64,000 nucleotides of DNA. Origin: Antilocapra americana (lineage: Eukaryota; Chordata; Mammalia; Artiodactyla; Antilocapridae). The notes under the pieces were generated by a model. It was given only the letters and a program-made list of their open reading frames with translations. It did not search any database and was not told the origin of the DNA. Positions 49,211 through 61,859 of the stretch are shown one piece after another; the first letter of the stretch is position 1; each line of letters begins with the position of its first letter. The DNA lies in contig ML664199.1 of the NCBI GenBank assembly GCA_007570785.1, forward strand, positions 18,292,957-18,356,956. The letters run 5' to 3'. A program made the position numbers and the translations under genes.

Positions 49211-50165
49211 GTATTACTTGTTGAATACTTGCTTCATGTCAGATGCTATATGCTAGGCTCAGAGGATATAAGGTGTCAAGATAGTCATTAGGGCGTAAAA
49301 AGCCCTGCTTTATCAAGATTCCAGTGTAGTATGAGAGATCAACAAAAACACAGCCAAACAAACAGAAAAGCTAGAGTTTGAGGGGCTTCCCAGGTGGCGC
49401 TAGTGGCGAAGAACCCGCCTGCCAATGCAGGAGACAAAAAGAGACTTGAGTTAGATCTTTGGGTTGGGCAGATTCCCTGGAGAGGGGCATGGCAACCCAC
49501 TCTAGTATTCTTGCTAGAGAATCCCATGGACAGAGGACCCTGGTGGACTGCAGTCCATAGCATTGCATAAAGTCGGACACAGCTGAAGCAACTTAGCATG
49601 CAATGCTAAGAAAGAAAGAAACTAGGTACGAAGGTAGAAAATAGTGAGATGAAGGTATAACTTGCATCAAATAAGGTGACCAGGAAAGGACTTCCTGAGG
49701 AAGAGACATTTAAGCCAGCCTTCACGATAAGAAGGAGACAGTTTCTGAGACATGGAACCAGGTGGGAGAAGCTACTTGTAGGGGGATGGTTACCTCGAAG
49801 TCATGAAAGAGTTTGGCTTCTATGAGGACATACAAAAAAAGCCAATGTGGCTAGAGAGTGGTAAAGAAGAGTGTGGCAGAGATGAGGAAGGAGAGAAAGG
49901 AATGGGAAAGTTTTAAAAGTCCTGGTCTAATCTACATTTTATGATGGTCCCTCTGGCTGCTGAGTTCAAAATGTATTGGTGGTGGATGAGAGAGTAGTAT
50001 AGAAATCAAGAGTAAAATGGTGACAAGGGCAACAAGAAGAAAGGATGGACAGATTTGGAATATATTTTAGTGTTGAGATGGGTAGCATTTGTTGATGAAT
50101 TGGATTCAGAAAGGGGAGAATTACAACTGTCAATAGTCTTAGATGGGTTAGGAATAGAGTGTGTG
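49210..50165 (+). repeat. Ancient interspersed repeat carrying a Bov-tA insertion
   Basis: GTCAGATGCTATATGCTAGG before the SINE and GGACTTCCTGAGGAAGAGAC, then CCCTCTGGCTGCTGAGTTCA, after it belong to the same old family seen at 61860-62700. I cannot name it with confidence. Confidence 0.45.
49382..49603 (+). mobile_element. Bov-tA SINE
   Basis: It runs from GGGCTTCCCAGGTGGCGCTA to CGGACACAGCTGAAGCAACT, inserted in the ancient repeat. Confidence 0.85.
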
Positions 50166-50167
50166 AA

Positions 50168-50226
50168 ACACCTGACAGGTGTCTGTCACAGAATCTGTGA
50201 CAGGTCCACCTGTCACAATGTGGACC
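50168..50226. repeat. Cluster of overlapping short palindromes
   Basis: ACACCT-GAC-AGGTGT (50168-50182), a 10-bp-arm palindrome with 1-bp spacer (50183-50203), ACAGGT-CC-ACCTGT (50200-50213) and GTCCAC...GTGGAC (50205-50224) overlap within 59 bp. Two near-direct units beginning GACAGGT and ending CTGTCACA underlie it. Confidence 0.85.
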
Positions 50227-50239
50227 TGACTCGAGAGAA

Positions 50240-52975
50240 CTCAGTTCAGTTCAGTTCAGTAGCTCAGTCCAACTCTTTGCGACCCCATGAACTGCAGCAC
50301 ACCTGGCCTCCCTGTCCATCACCAACTCCCAGAGTCTACCCAAACCCATGTGCATCAAGTCGGTGATGCCATCCAGCCGTCTTATCCTCTGTCATCCCTT
50401 TTTCCTCCTGCCCCCAATTGATCTCCTTTAGGATGGACTGGTTGGATCACCTTGCAGCCCAAGGGACTCTCAAGAGTCTCCTCCAACATCACAGTTCAAA
50501 AGCATCAATACTTTGGCACTCAGCCTTTTTCACTGTCCAACTCTTGCGTCCATACATGATTACTGGAAAAACCATAGCCTTGACTAGACAGACTTTTGTT
50601 GGCAAGGTAATGTCTCTACTTTTCAATATGCTATCTAGGTTGGCCATAACTTTCCTTCCAAGGAGTAACTGTCTTTTAATTTCATGGCTGCAGTCACCAT
50701 CGGCAGTGATTTTGGAGCCCAAAAAACTAAAGTCTGAAACTGTTTCCACCGTTTCCCCATCTATTTCCCATGAAGTGATGGGACCAGATGCCATGATATT
50801 TGTTTTCTGAATGTTGAGTCTTAAGCCAACTCTTTCAATCTCCTCTTTCACTTTCATCAAGAGGCTCTTTAGTTCTTCTTCACTTTCTGCCATAAGGGTG
50901 GTGTCATCTGCATATCTGAGGTTATTGATATTTCTCCCCATAATCTTGATTCCAGAGTGTGCTTCCTCCAGCCCAGTGTTTCTCATGATATACTCTGCAT
51001 CTAAGTTAAATAAGCAGGGTGACAATATATAGCCTTGATGTACTCCTTTTCCTATTTGGAACCAGTCTGTTGTTCCATGTCCATTTCTAACTGTTGCTTC
51101 CTGACCTGCATATAGGTTTCTTAAATATTCCCATCTCTTTCAGAATTTTCCACAGTTTATTGTGATCCACACAATCAGAGGCTTTGGCATAGTCAATAAA
51201 GCAGAAGTAGTTGTTTTTCTGAAACTCTCTTGCTTTTTTGATAATCCAGTAGATGTTAGCAATTTGATCTCTGGTTCCTCTGCCTTTTTGAAAACCAGCT
51301 TGAACATCTGGAAGTTCACAGTTCACATATTGCTGAAGCCTGGCTTGGAGAATTTTGAGCATTACCTTGCTATCGTGTGAGATGAGTGCAATTGTGTGGT
51401 AGTTTGAGCAATCTTTGGCATTGCCTTTCTTTGGGATAGGAATGAAATCTGACCTTTTCCAGTCCTGTGGCCATTGCTGAGTTTTCCATATTTGCTGGCA
51501 TATTGAGTGCAGTACTTTCACAGCATCATCTTTTGGGATTTGAAATAGCTCAACTGCAATTACATCACCTCCACTAGCTTTGTTTGTAGTGATGCTTTCT
51601 GCGGCCCACTTGACTTCACATTCCAGGATGTCTGGCTCTAGGTGAGTGGTCACACCATCGTGATTATCTGAGTCGTGAAGATTTTTTTTGTACAGTTCTT
51701 CTGTGTATTCTTGCCACCTCTTCTAAATATCTTCTGCTTCTGTTAGGTCCATACCATTTCTGTCCTTTATTGAGCCCATCTTTGCATGAAATGTTCCCTT
51801 GGTATCTCTAATTTCTTGAAGAGATCTCTGGTGTTTCCCATTCTGTTGTTTTCCTCTGTTTCATTGCATTGATCACTGAGGAAGGCTTTCTTATCTCTCC
51901 TTGCTATTCTTTGGAACTCTGCATTCAGATGGGAATATCTTTCCTCTTCTCCTTTGCTTTTTGTCTCTTCTTTTCACAGCTTTTGTAAGGCCTCCTCAGA
52001 CAGCCATTTTGCTTTTTTGCATTTCTTTTTCTTGAGGATGGTCTTATTCTCTGTCTCCTGTACAGTGTCACGAACCTCCATCTATAGTTCACCAGGCACC
52101 CTGTCTATCAGATCTAGTCTGTTAAATCTATTTCTCACTTCCACTGTATAGTCATAAGGGATTTGATTTAGGTCATACCTGAATATTCTAGTGGTTTTCT
52201 CTACTTTCTTCAGTTTAAGTCTCAATTTGGCAATAAAGAGTTCATGATCCAAGCCACAATCTGCTCCCGGTCTTGTTTTTGCTGACTGTATAGAGCTTCT
52301 CCATCTTTGGCTGCAAATAATAAAATCAGTCTGATTTCAGTGTTGTCCATCTGCTGATGTCCATGTGTAGAGTCTTCTCTTGTGTTGTTGGAAGAGGGTG
52401 TTTGCTATGACCAGTGAGTTCTCTTGGCAAAACTCTATTAGCCTTTGCCCTGCTTCATTCTGTACTCCAAGGCCAAATTTGTGTTACTCCAGGTGTTTCC
52501 TGACTTCCTACTTTGCATTCCAGTCCCCTATAATGAAAAGGACATCTTTTTTGGGTGTTAGTTCTAAAAGATCTTGTAGGTCTTCATAGAACCTTTCAAC
52601 TTCAGCTTCTTCAGCATTACTGATTGGGGCATAGGCTTGGATTACCATGATATTGAATGGTTTGCCTTGGGAATGAACAGAGATCATTCTGTCATTTTTG
52701 AGATTGCATTCAAGTACTCCATTTCAGACTCTTGTTGACTATGATGGCTACTCCATTTCTTCTAAGGGATTCCTTCCCACAATAGTAGATATAATGGTCA
52801 TCTGAGTTAAATTCACCCATTCCAGTCCATCTTAGTTCGCTGATTCCTAGAATGTCAATGTTCACCCTTGCTATCTCCTGTTTGACCACTTCCAATTTGC
52901 CTTGATTCATGGAGTTAACATTCCAGGTTCCTATGCAGTATTGCTCTTTACAACATCAGACCTTGGTTCTAGAGT
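50240..52975 (-). mobile_element. BovB (RTE) LINE, about 2.7 kb, decayed endonuclease and reverse transcriptase
   Basis: Frames on the minus strand give endonuclease N-terminal text (ILGISELRWTGMGEFNSDDH at 52710-52910), RT blocks (VQAGFQKGRGTRDQIANIYW in 51087-51653) and the RT active-site YADD at 50903-50914. The region between is broken by frame changes and stops, so the element cannot move by itself. The 5' end is missing. It is the longest BovB copy in the window. Confidence 0.93.
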
Positions 52976-53159
52976 AATATAAATGTAAGAGTAATAAGCA
53001 TACCAACAATGTCACAAGCCACTAAAATGTATGATACCTCCTAGAGAGAGGTTAGAAAGAAAAGAGAAGGCCTGGATCTGAGCCCTAAGCGGGGAGAGAC
53101 TGCTAAGTCTATGGAGATGCAGCCAACCTTGTTGCAGGAGGAAGGCTAGAATATATTGA

Positions 53160-53640
53160 GCTAGGTATTTTCTATTTGCAGCTGCTCCTTCCATTTTTCC
53201 CCCTTCTTAGCTCTGCCATGTACCCCACGGGGATGATTTACAGGTTGTAACACTCTACCTCCCTGGCCCTCTGACTTATGGTTGGGTCAGCCAGTGGGAG
53301 ATACCAGCAGGAGATCAGAGGGTTGGAGGAGAGATAATTTAAAAACACAGAACCTGATGAATTTGTTGTGGTGTGGCAGTGACTGCTCCCACCTGTGGCT
53401 CTGCTTACTTGACTCTGGCTATCGTTCTAGTTACACTGTTTCTTCTCCTTGCTACATTGGGCCTCAAGAGGTTCCTACTGCTACTCATCTTTCAATACCT
53501 CAGCATTCCTCACTGTTAGTTCCAGAATCACTTTCTTCTCTATAAATAGTCCTTTCATTAAATTCTCTTTAGAACTCCTCTGAGTATCCCCTCTGTTTCC
53601 TGCTTCCTTTTGTTCCTTGGAGGGACTCTCTTCACTCTTT
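53160..53640 (+). repeat. Ancient repeat fragment
   Basis: CAGTGGGAGATACCAGCAGG, CTATAAATAGTCCTTTCATT and CCCTCTGTTTCCTGC follow a common old mammalian repeat. The family is not named with confidence. Confidence 0.4.
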
Positions 53641-54031
53641 GCATCTCATCAGTAGAACACTGTTACTTGTAGCTGGGAGATGAGAGGTATGCTGTTCTGA
53701 TTAATCCTCAGTCTTAGAAAGGATTATCTCCCTGGATCTTGAGTATGAGAAGCATTCTCAGTGCTGAAGTCCCTCTTCCAGCTATAATTCTGTAATTCCC
53801 AGCATGTATTCTATCCCTTCCCCAGAGGTAAAGGGTTATGTTCTGTTACTTCTCCCACCTGCAGTGGATTTTCACAGTGCCTTAGGTTCCAGCATTTACC
53901 TTCCCATAATGGGTAAGTCTTTTTTATTCCTACGGGAGGTAGGGGAGAGGGATCCACTGGGACTTCTGCCTTTCCCACAGTGACTGTTGTGCTCCTTCCC
54001 AGGCCTGCACTAGGAAGGTCACTTCTCGGGA

Positions 54032-54238
54032 CTGTTGCTCTGTGCTCTGTTGTGTCCAACTCTTTGTGACCCCTGTGGACTGTAGCATGCCAGGCTCCTC
54101 TGTCCCTGGGATTTTTTAGGCAAGAATACTGGAGTGGGCTGCCATTTCCTCCCCTAGAGGATTTTCCCAATCCGGGATCCAACCTGTGTCTCCTGCACTG
54201 CGGTCACATTCTTTACCCCAAGCCACCAGAGAAGCCCA
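54032..54238 (-). mobile_element. Bov-tA SINE
   Basis: It reads in reverse from GCTCTGTTGTGTCCAACTCT to GCCACCAGAGAAGCCC. Confidence 0.85.
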
Positions 54239-54239
54239 C

Positions 54240-54945
54240 TCTTACTCTTATCCAGGCTTTGTTTGTTGAGTGCCCAAGTGAGGTCTGCAGAGAAGAGGCT
54301 GTGAGTGGTTGTGAATTCCTCTTGTATCTGCAGCCTCCAGGGGTTCTATAGTCTCTAAGTAGGCTACAATTGGCCTCTAGTAATTTTAAAATTATAGTTG
54401 AATTCTCCCTGCCAATGTCTTTTGATGACTGTGCCAGGTAAGCAAGGGCTCATGTCCTGTCTCTCTTTGGAGGCTCTTATCTTTCTTTAGATTCCAGATT
54501 ATTTGGTTACTCTTTCATTGTAGCACTCTAATGAGTTCTAGGAGAGTTGTGAATTTCCAGATTGTCTGTTGTTATTGTTACTGTTATAAGGATGGGATGC
54601 TCTTTCCAAATGTCCACCATTACTGCAGACATCCAAAATCTGTCTATGATATGGGGTGTACATGTGGGACCACCTCTGCTGAGACCACCGAACTGCATGG
54701 TTTCCTAATGTGGATACTCTCTGGGTGACATTTTGTGGCCTTCCCAGCTTCTGCTCCTGGTGTTCTGTGGCACAGCTTCTTACTGCTGAGACCCTCTTGT
54801 CCTGGCTTTTAGCCCTCTTGCGTAAAGTACTATTGAAATAGCTTCCTTGGGCTCTCTTGGCCTGTAAAGTCACACATCCCTGCCCCCTAAACTGGTAGCA
54901 CTGTCACTTATTTCAACCACTGACCTCTTTTCTTACCCTCCTTTG
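54240..54945. other. Intergenic stretch, nothing recognised
   Basis: No repeat or exon recognised. The 111-codon minus-strand frame at 54538-54873 has no motif I know. Confidence 0.4.
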
Positions 54946-54989
54946 CAGGTGGCTCCAGTCAGTCTCTGGCCTCCAGATTCTCTCACGTG

Positions 54990-55250
54990 GAAAGCAGGCA
55001 CTGGAGTCCGTATTCTTTCTTCCTTGGCTTCATCGGGTCTTAGTTGCCTCATGCAGGATCCTCGTCGGGTCACATGGGATCTTTCATTGTGGCCCGTGGA
55101 CGCTCTAGTTGTGGTGCATGGCTAAGTAGTTGCAGCACTGGGGCTCAGTTGCTCTCTGGCATATAGGATCTTTCCTGACCAGAGAGGTCGAACCTGTGTC
55201 CCCTGGATCCCAAGGCAGATTCTGAACCACTGGACCCACCAGGGAGGTCT
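54990..55250 (-). mobile_element. CHR-1 type tRNA-Glu SINE
   Basis: GTTGTGGTGCATGGCTAAGT, GACCAGAGAGGTCGAACCTG and CACTGGACCCACCAGGGAGG, in reverse orientation. Confidence 0.75.
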
Positions 55251-55454
55251 CTAGAGTCTATATTCTCAAATGTTCCTGTATGACCACTTTGTAGTATTAA
55301 GATGGACTCTCAGAATTTGGTTGGATGTCATGACTGATGTCACACCCACACCTCACCTCCACCTACATACCAAGATGAGTATGAAAAAGTGTGTTAGTTA
55401 CCTAATGAGGCTTTTGAGAGGAGCAAGACAGACTTCACAAACTGATAGTTTTAA

Positions 55455-55751
55455 AAAATATTATGTATTTATTTATTTCATTTTTGGCTGTGTTGGGTCT
55501 TCATTGCTGCATGCCAGCTTTCTCTAGTCGCAGCGAGCAGGGGCTACTTGCTAGTTGTGGTACATGGGCTTCTCGTTGTGGTGGCTTCTCTTCCTACAGA
55601 GTACAGGCTCTAGGGCATGCAGGCTCATTAGTTGTGGCACACAGGTTTAGCTGCCCCGAGGCAGGTGGGATCTTTCTATACCAAGGATCAAACCCATGTC
55701 CCCTGCATTGGCAGGCAGATTCTTAACCATGGGACCACCAGGGAAGTTCTG
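55455..55751 (-). mobile_element. CHR-1 type tRNA-Glu SINE, near full length
   Basis: It reads in reverse from TTTATTTCATTTTTGGCTGT through GCAGCGAGCAGGGGCTACTT to CATGGGACCACCAGGGAAGT. The 85-87 codon frames here are SINE translations. Confidence 0.82.
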
Positions 55752-55754
55752 CAA

Positions 55755-56840
55755 GCTGACGTGACTTTGAAAATGGCTTGAGAGAGCAGGGAAAGGATGC
55801 TGGCTTAGAGCTTTCATTGTGGTTATCGGGGGTGCTGGGGTGAGTGTCCTTACGTGTGGGTGGCCAGAGACGTGTGCTTTGAATTTCCCACTGGTGTGAA
55901 TAGAACGAGTGCTCGAACTTTCTTATCAGTGTGCCCAGATGTAAGGCACAAGAAGAGGCCTACTGAGGGTTACAAGTTATCATCAATCAAACTAAAAAAT
56001 GATGGATTCAAATTCTTTATTCCAGTCCTCCAGCTGTCGGTGACATATATCAAGCCTTCCTGAGAACTCTCTTATTGTATTTGCTCCAATTTCATGGCAT
56101 CACACAGCTATTCTATAGCTTAATAAATGTTTAGTTGTGGAAGAAAACAGTATTTTTCTTATCCTCGTTCAGTGGTTCTATTGAGCTCCCACTGCTTAGT
56201 TTGACTGAGGTGGGAAGGGCAGGGAAGACTGTCTTCCTCCATGGAAAGGGCAGGAAAATGCCATATCATTCCTCATTAGGCTTTACCTACATGGCTCTTC
56301 TTAACTCAAGTTCCAAATTGTTAGTGTCCTCTGTTTTGGCTGGAATGGATATTGGGAGTTGACGGTTATGGACGGGTTCTGCTGTCTTGTATCTTGTAGA
56401 ATGTTGGGGTAATTATCACTAATTATTTTTATTTTTGGAGCCTTAACCCAAAGTCTGGTATAGTAGGAAAAGTCCTCATTTCATACCCTGTTTCACACAT
56501 AATGGGAGGAAATTTTCCTTCACTGAAATAAGGGAGAAGGTAGAAGGCAGGTGAGTTTGAAGGCTTGCCTAAAGGAGAATTAAGGAAATTTGTTTTACTT
56601 CAGTATCTTTAATGAAGTTTGTGATAAAGCTGGTAGCTGAGAGTTGAGGGTCGGGGGTTGTGGGGGAGAGAAGACATACGAAGTTTAGGAAGGAAGTTAT
56701 TTTGGGGAATAGGAAACTGGATCTTCTCTGGAAATATGGTGGGATTGCCAGACACTGGGGTTGCACGGCTGTGTGGCCTTAGAGATGTGTGATCGTGTAT
56801 TTCAAGGGAAACCAATCTATTCGTCTGGGTGAATTTTCTT
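55755..56840. other. Intergenic stretch, unrecognised
   Basis: It may include ERV internal sequence next to the LTR at 56845, but I cannot show that. Confidence 0.3.
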
Positions 56841-56844
56841 TTTT

Positions 56845-57380
56845 CTAGCAAAGTTAGCTGTTTGGGGAATAAGGTTTATTTTGAGCTGAAGGAAATTAAG
56901 AATCAACAAATATAAGAAAGATTCTCTGCTCTCCCCTTATCTGCCCAGAAATAGGGCATAAATTTCCCTTTGCGAAGGTGGCATAAATTCCCCTCTACCC
57001 CTTGTGATGTATCAGGATGAACAGAATGGATTTCATCACTGGAAATGGAAGGCTAGAACTGAGGTGAATCTGAATAAACAAAATCTTACTGAAATAGCTC
57101 TCATTTCCCACTGGTTTCCCTCAGTTGATCACTATAGAAGCTTAACCCCACCTTTCCTTTGTCTAGTTGCTTTTCTGCAATTTATCACACTTTGTTAAAA
57201 TGGTATAGCCCCTGGGTCTAAGTGCTTTGGGTTTTCACTTGTTTCCTTTGAAGCCTCTCTGTATGTGTAAATATTAGCATGAGTAAAATTTATGTTCATT
57301 CTCTTTTATGAATATATCTTTTGTCAGTTTAATTTATAGACCTCACTTAACCTTAGAGGGTAGAGGAAAAGTTTAAAAAG
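56845..57380 (+). mobile_element. MER21-like LTR of an old endogenous retrovirus
   Basis: AAGTTAGCTGTTTGGGGAAT, CTCTCATTTCCCACTGGTTT, AATTTATCACACTTTGTTAA and the end CTTAGAGGGTAGAGGAAAAG follow the MER21 LTR pattern. No coding region is attached. Confidence 0.6.
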
Positions 57381-57689
57381 CATCAGTTCCTCATTGCCAT
57401 GGATTATTAAGAAAGCTGTGACTGGATATCACGACTGTCCCAAATTTTCTGCTGTGAGGAAAGCAATAATGGGGATTAGAAAATTTTCCTCCTTTGGAAT
57501 ATTCACCCAGCCTTTCTGATACATGAGGTAGCAGATATGTCTTCAGTATCTTCCCCAGGAACCACATGAACTGAGCAATTTTAGGGCTTTGAATCATTTA
57601 GATAACTAAAAATTCCCACCTTAGGGCAAAGGGTAGGAGCTAGTAAGGTCATACAGAGATAATACTCGCTGCTATTTTTGGGAGGAGAA

Positions 57690-57892
57690 TGCATGCTAAA
57701 TCACTTCAGTCGTGCCCAACTCGGTCATGCAATCCTATGGACATTATCCTGCCAAGCTTCTCTGTCCATGGGATTCTCCAGGCAAGAATAATTAAGAGGC
57801 TTGCCATGCCCTCCACCAGGGAATCTTCCAAACCCAGGGATAAAACTCAAGTCATTGGCAGGCAGGTTCTTTTACCACTAGTGCCACACTGG
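57690..57892 (-). mobile_element. BOV-A/Bov-tA type SINE, diverged
   Basis: It reads in reverse: AATCACTTCAGTCGTGCCCA through TCCATGGGATTCTCCAGGCA to TTACCACTAGTGCCACACTG. Confidence 0.75.
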
Positions 57893-57899
57893 GGGAGAA

Positions 57900-59715
57900 T
57901 AAGGGATAGTAAAAATCCCTTCCACTTCTCTTTGTCTTGGTGTACTAAAATTTCCCTCCATCCCAGTAAAAGAAGAATCAGAAAGAGGTCTGCCCCAATG
58001 AAGGTATCACCCTAATTTTCCCATACCTTAAAACAGCTTAGGTTCTATATCCAGATCCTCAGTCTCAGGGGTGTTCCTCTGTGTCCTGATACCGTCAGTC
58101 ACCATTATGGTTATTTGTTACTTATACTACCACTAGTCATTGTCACTTTTCCTAATGGATGGATTTTCCTATACTGATTAAACTCTTGATGTATTCACTC
58201 ATTGTTACTGTCTAGGAAAAAGTTTTATAGAATTTTAATGAATAAAATCAATTTACAAATAGGTTTTTGCATATGTTTGTGTGTCTTTTGAATTCTAACT
58301 AATTGCAACCTCCAGTGGATTGTCATTTAAATTTTATGTTAGTTATTCTTTGGATAGTGGAATCATTGTTCCGTCTCACAAAACAGTTTCTTTGAAGTCC
58401 TCATGAAGGAACAATAATTGAGCATAAAAGCCTGACCTTGCCAACACTGCATTGCATGCTCAGTCAAATTAGTTCAGGCCATGATGGCTTATATTAACTG
58501 TGTTTGTCATTCTTAATTAACATAGATTAAAATTTTGAGATTTTTAGATCTAGTTTTTGATAATGCTAGTGGAAATTTCAGACCATATTAAGATTTTCTC
58601 TTGCTTCTTAAATTTGTTCTGTGTCTTAACAGAATAATTATATCTTTGATCTGATTTTGGAATAGGCTGACATTAATGTTTGGTCAGGAACAACACAGAG
58701 CCATCTTTTGCACAATTTTCTCCTTTTCCCTTTGACAATTCACACAGAAGTCTGATCAGGAGAGAAGCAATCCATACATTGGAGTTTTGGCTGATTGCAT
58801 AGGATGATAATGTTGATACAAATTTGGAATGTCTTGGAGAAACTTAAGGTTTTGTATTAAAATACACTTACTGTATCTTGGATATGAAATAGGTGGCTCT
58901 GCAAACAGGTATGAGCTGTTGCTAATAAATGGACTGTAGTGTGCAAAGTAGCTTTATATTATCATCATTAACCCTCATTAAAATCACAAGCCTTTAACTT
59001 CTCACAGCTTGTTCTTTTTAAAAGAGAAGATGTCTAAGGTCGCACACTATTCCCTGAAATGCTTACATTTAAAATAAAGCTTCCCTTGTGGTTGTGCACA
59101 TGCATCAGTCTTATGAGAGAAGAAGCTTTGAAGTTGAGTAGCAATATTAGCTTTCATATTTTATTGTCTTTTTCAGTCTTTCATATAGCTTTAAAAACTC
59201 AATAGGCATATAAGAATTCCATTTGTGCATATTTATTTTCTTTTCCTTTAAACAATTGGTATGTCTTTTTTCCTATTTCTCATATTCATCATTTTTATTT
59301 TCACTAAACATTTATGGAGCCCACACCTTGAATGAGAAACCAGAGCAATTTTTGTAGCAAATGCCTGCACATTTTTGTTTCTTAAATACAGACTATCATG
59401 GACTTCCAACAAGGCAATTCCAGGGTGAAGAGGGCAAATGAGATTTCTTTCAGGCTGCTGCCTAGTTCTCATTAAGCCTCCTTTAATTTGGTTTTGGCAT
59501 TAGATACATAGCTTAGTTTAATTTTTCATGGCTAGTGATGTTTCACTCTTCCCATCAAAGTTTCATTCCTCCCACCCCTTAATATTTTCTTATGGAAAAA
59601 TTTAATTTTTTCTTTCATAAATTTTGATTGCTTTGACTGTTAAGAAAGTATACTTCATTCAAGTCTTGATTTCAGTATACATTTCAATTATTTTCCCTTT
59701 TGATGAAGAGGTAAC
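57900..59715. other. Intergenic stretch, nothing recognised
   Basis: A/T-rich with short open frames that have no recognisable motif. Confidence 0.4.
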
Positions 59716-59741
59716 TTTGGAAAAGGTACTTAAAGTATTAG

Positions 59742-59963
59742 GGATTCCCAGGTGGCTCAGTGTTAAAGAATCTGCCTGCCAATGTAGGAGATGCAGGAAA
59801 CCTGGACATGATCCCTGGGTTAAGAAGATCCTATTGAGTAGAAATGACAACCCACTCCAGTATTCTTGCTGGGAAAACGCCATTGACAGAGGAGTCTGTG
59901 AGGGAGGAAAGAGTTAAACGTGACTGAGTGATTGAGCATGCACACACACACACCCCGACACAA
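59742..59963 (+). mobile_element. Bov-tA SINE inserted in one copy of a local duplication
   Basis: The head is GGATTCCCAGGTGGCTCAG and the tail is a (CA)n run. TATTAG flanks it at 59736-59741 and 59964-59969. The flanking text recurs without the SINE at 60050-60105. Confidence 0.8.
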
Positions 59964-60049
59964 TATTAGAGTTCAGTTTCAACAATAATGTATTGAATAT
60001 ATTGGATATAGGCACTATACTGTTTTCACATTTATTATTTTACTTAAAT

Positions 60050-60105
60050 TTGGAAAAGGTACTTAAAGTATTAGGGTTCAGTTTCAACAGTAATTTATTA
60101 TTTTA
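60050..60105 (+). repeat. Second copy of the SINE target sequence, without the SINE
   Basis: TTTGGAAAAGGTACTTAAAG then TATTAGGGTTCAGTTTCAAC matches the two halves on either side of the SINE at 59742-59963. Confidence 0.85.
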
Positions 60106-60109
60106 TCTA

Positions 60110-60640
60110 ATTTTAGAGAATAAGGGAGCATAGCCATGCAGACTTGGCTTAGTATAAATTCACGGGCTACAGGGAATTCAAATGATACAGAAAATTGTCC
60201 TTTTTAAGACATTTGCAAGAAGACATACAAGTATAGGGAAATTATATTTTCATATATTTATTCATCTTGTTTAGTATTTTCTGCTGTCTTACCATTTTCC
60301 CTCACTCAGGAAGTTACTTGGGTATAATATTCTCACTGTCTCTGGGAAAGGTTATACGAAAGAGAAGATGACAGATACTTAGTTTATGAGTTTGAAAATG
60401 GATGCAGACAATACCTTGAAATAAATTATCTGTGAGACTTTGGGCAAAAATTTCTGTATACAATAAAACATAGATTAGAAAGAATACATGATGTAGTAAT
60501 CATTTTTCCAGTTTGAGAAAAGATCTCTAGTGTGTGGATAAATACAGGTGGGAAAAGAGTGGCAATAGAAACATCATGGAAGCTTGAGAGTCTGTGAGTA
60601 GAGGTGACTTCATCCATGACAGCTACTTTCATTCCCTTAG
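60110..60640. other. Intergenic stretch, nothing recognised
   Basis: No repeat or exon recognised. Confidence 0.4.
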
Positions 60641-60775
60641 AGAGCCATGCTCACTTATGCCTTGATTTTGCTCATACTTCTACTTTTGCTTTCTCATCTG
60701 TATTTCTGGCTGATTCTCTTTTAATATGCAGCTCAAATGTTGTATGTATTAAGAGGTTCTCCTTAGCCTACTTCA
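60640..60775 (+). repeat. L2 LINE fragment
   Basis: GCAGCTCAAATGTTGTATGT then AAGAGGTTCTCCTTAGCCTA is L2-like. Confidence 0.4.
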
Positions 60776-60779
60776 GTCT

Positions 60780-61855
60780 ACTGAGTTTCTGTGAACTGAG
60801 AGGGATTAACTCAGCAGGCCTGAGTTGCCCAAACCCTGCAAAGGTCTTGAAGACGGGCCCTTGATGACCTCCTGGCAAAAACCTCTGAGCCCTTGAAATA
60901 GTCCTTATTGACAAGAGTATCTTTATATAACTGAGACTTTGTACTGTGCCAGATACAGTTATCCCAGGACTTTGCAAAGTTCTGCTTACACCACTTCACT
61001 TTCACAAAAGACCTGTGTTAGTTCATGTGTTTGCTAACCAAAAGAAGTCTGAAGAGGATTTTCGCTTTTATGAAAAAATAGCAAATAGTGTTCAGTGTTA
61101 GTTCTGTAGTGGGCAGTTATAGAGGTAGGGGCACTAGCAGCAGCAGGAGTGGCACCACCAAGCTCCTTCCCCAGAGAACTACACTCAGCATCCAGCTGCC
61201 ATAGTTTTGAACTGGCTTTATTTTGATTTATGTTGTATATCTGTTAGTAAGGTGTTTCCGAAGGTGATTGCTCCTTCACTTTATACCATTTGGCTTATGA
61301 AAGTTTTCATAAACATACTTAACTTTTGCCTATCTGGGGAAAACAATGCTTTATACTAACAGTGTGATTTGTGGTGAATGCCTGTTTTTGCATACCTTGG
61401 GCTTTGGTTATCCTGTATCAGTTTTATCTTTAGGTTGGAAACAGGATACTGAGTAACTAAACTCAAGTCATGCAGGTTCTTTATGCCTTTGTGACTGACT
61501 GCTCCAGTAAAAATTCTAGAATCAAAGTTCAGGTGGGTTTCCCTAGTTGGCAACACATTGCATGTGTTCTCACACATCTTTGTTGGGAGAATTAAGTGCT
61601 GTCAGTGAGACTCCTCTGAGAGAGGATACTTGGAAGCTTCTATTTAGTTTCTCCTGGACACTCTTTTATGCACTCTTTTTCCTTGCTGATTTTAATCTTT
61701 ATTTTTCTGTAACAAATCATAGCACACATTCTGTGAGTATATTCTGTGAGTATAACACACATTATGTCTTGTGAGTCCTTCTAGTGAATCATGGAACCTG
61801 AAGGTGGTCTTAATACCTATGATAATTTTATGATAAACATATAACACTTATCATA
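60780..61855. other. Intergenic stretch, nothing recognised
   Basis: A short GC-rich patch at 61130-61200 (GCAGCAGCAGGAGTGGCACC) stands out but has no open frame of note. Confidence 0.4.
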
Positions 61856-61859
61856 TAGT

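Noticed and set aside
50489..51653. Frames of 178 and 188 codons that look like genes
   Set aside because: They are BovB reverse-transcriptase fragments in different frames, part of one decayed LINE.
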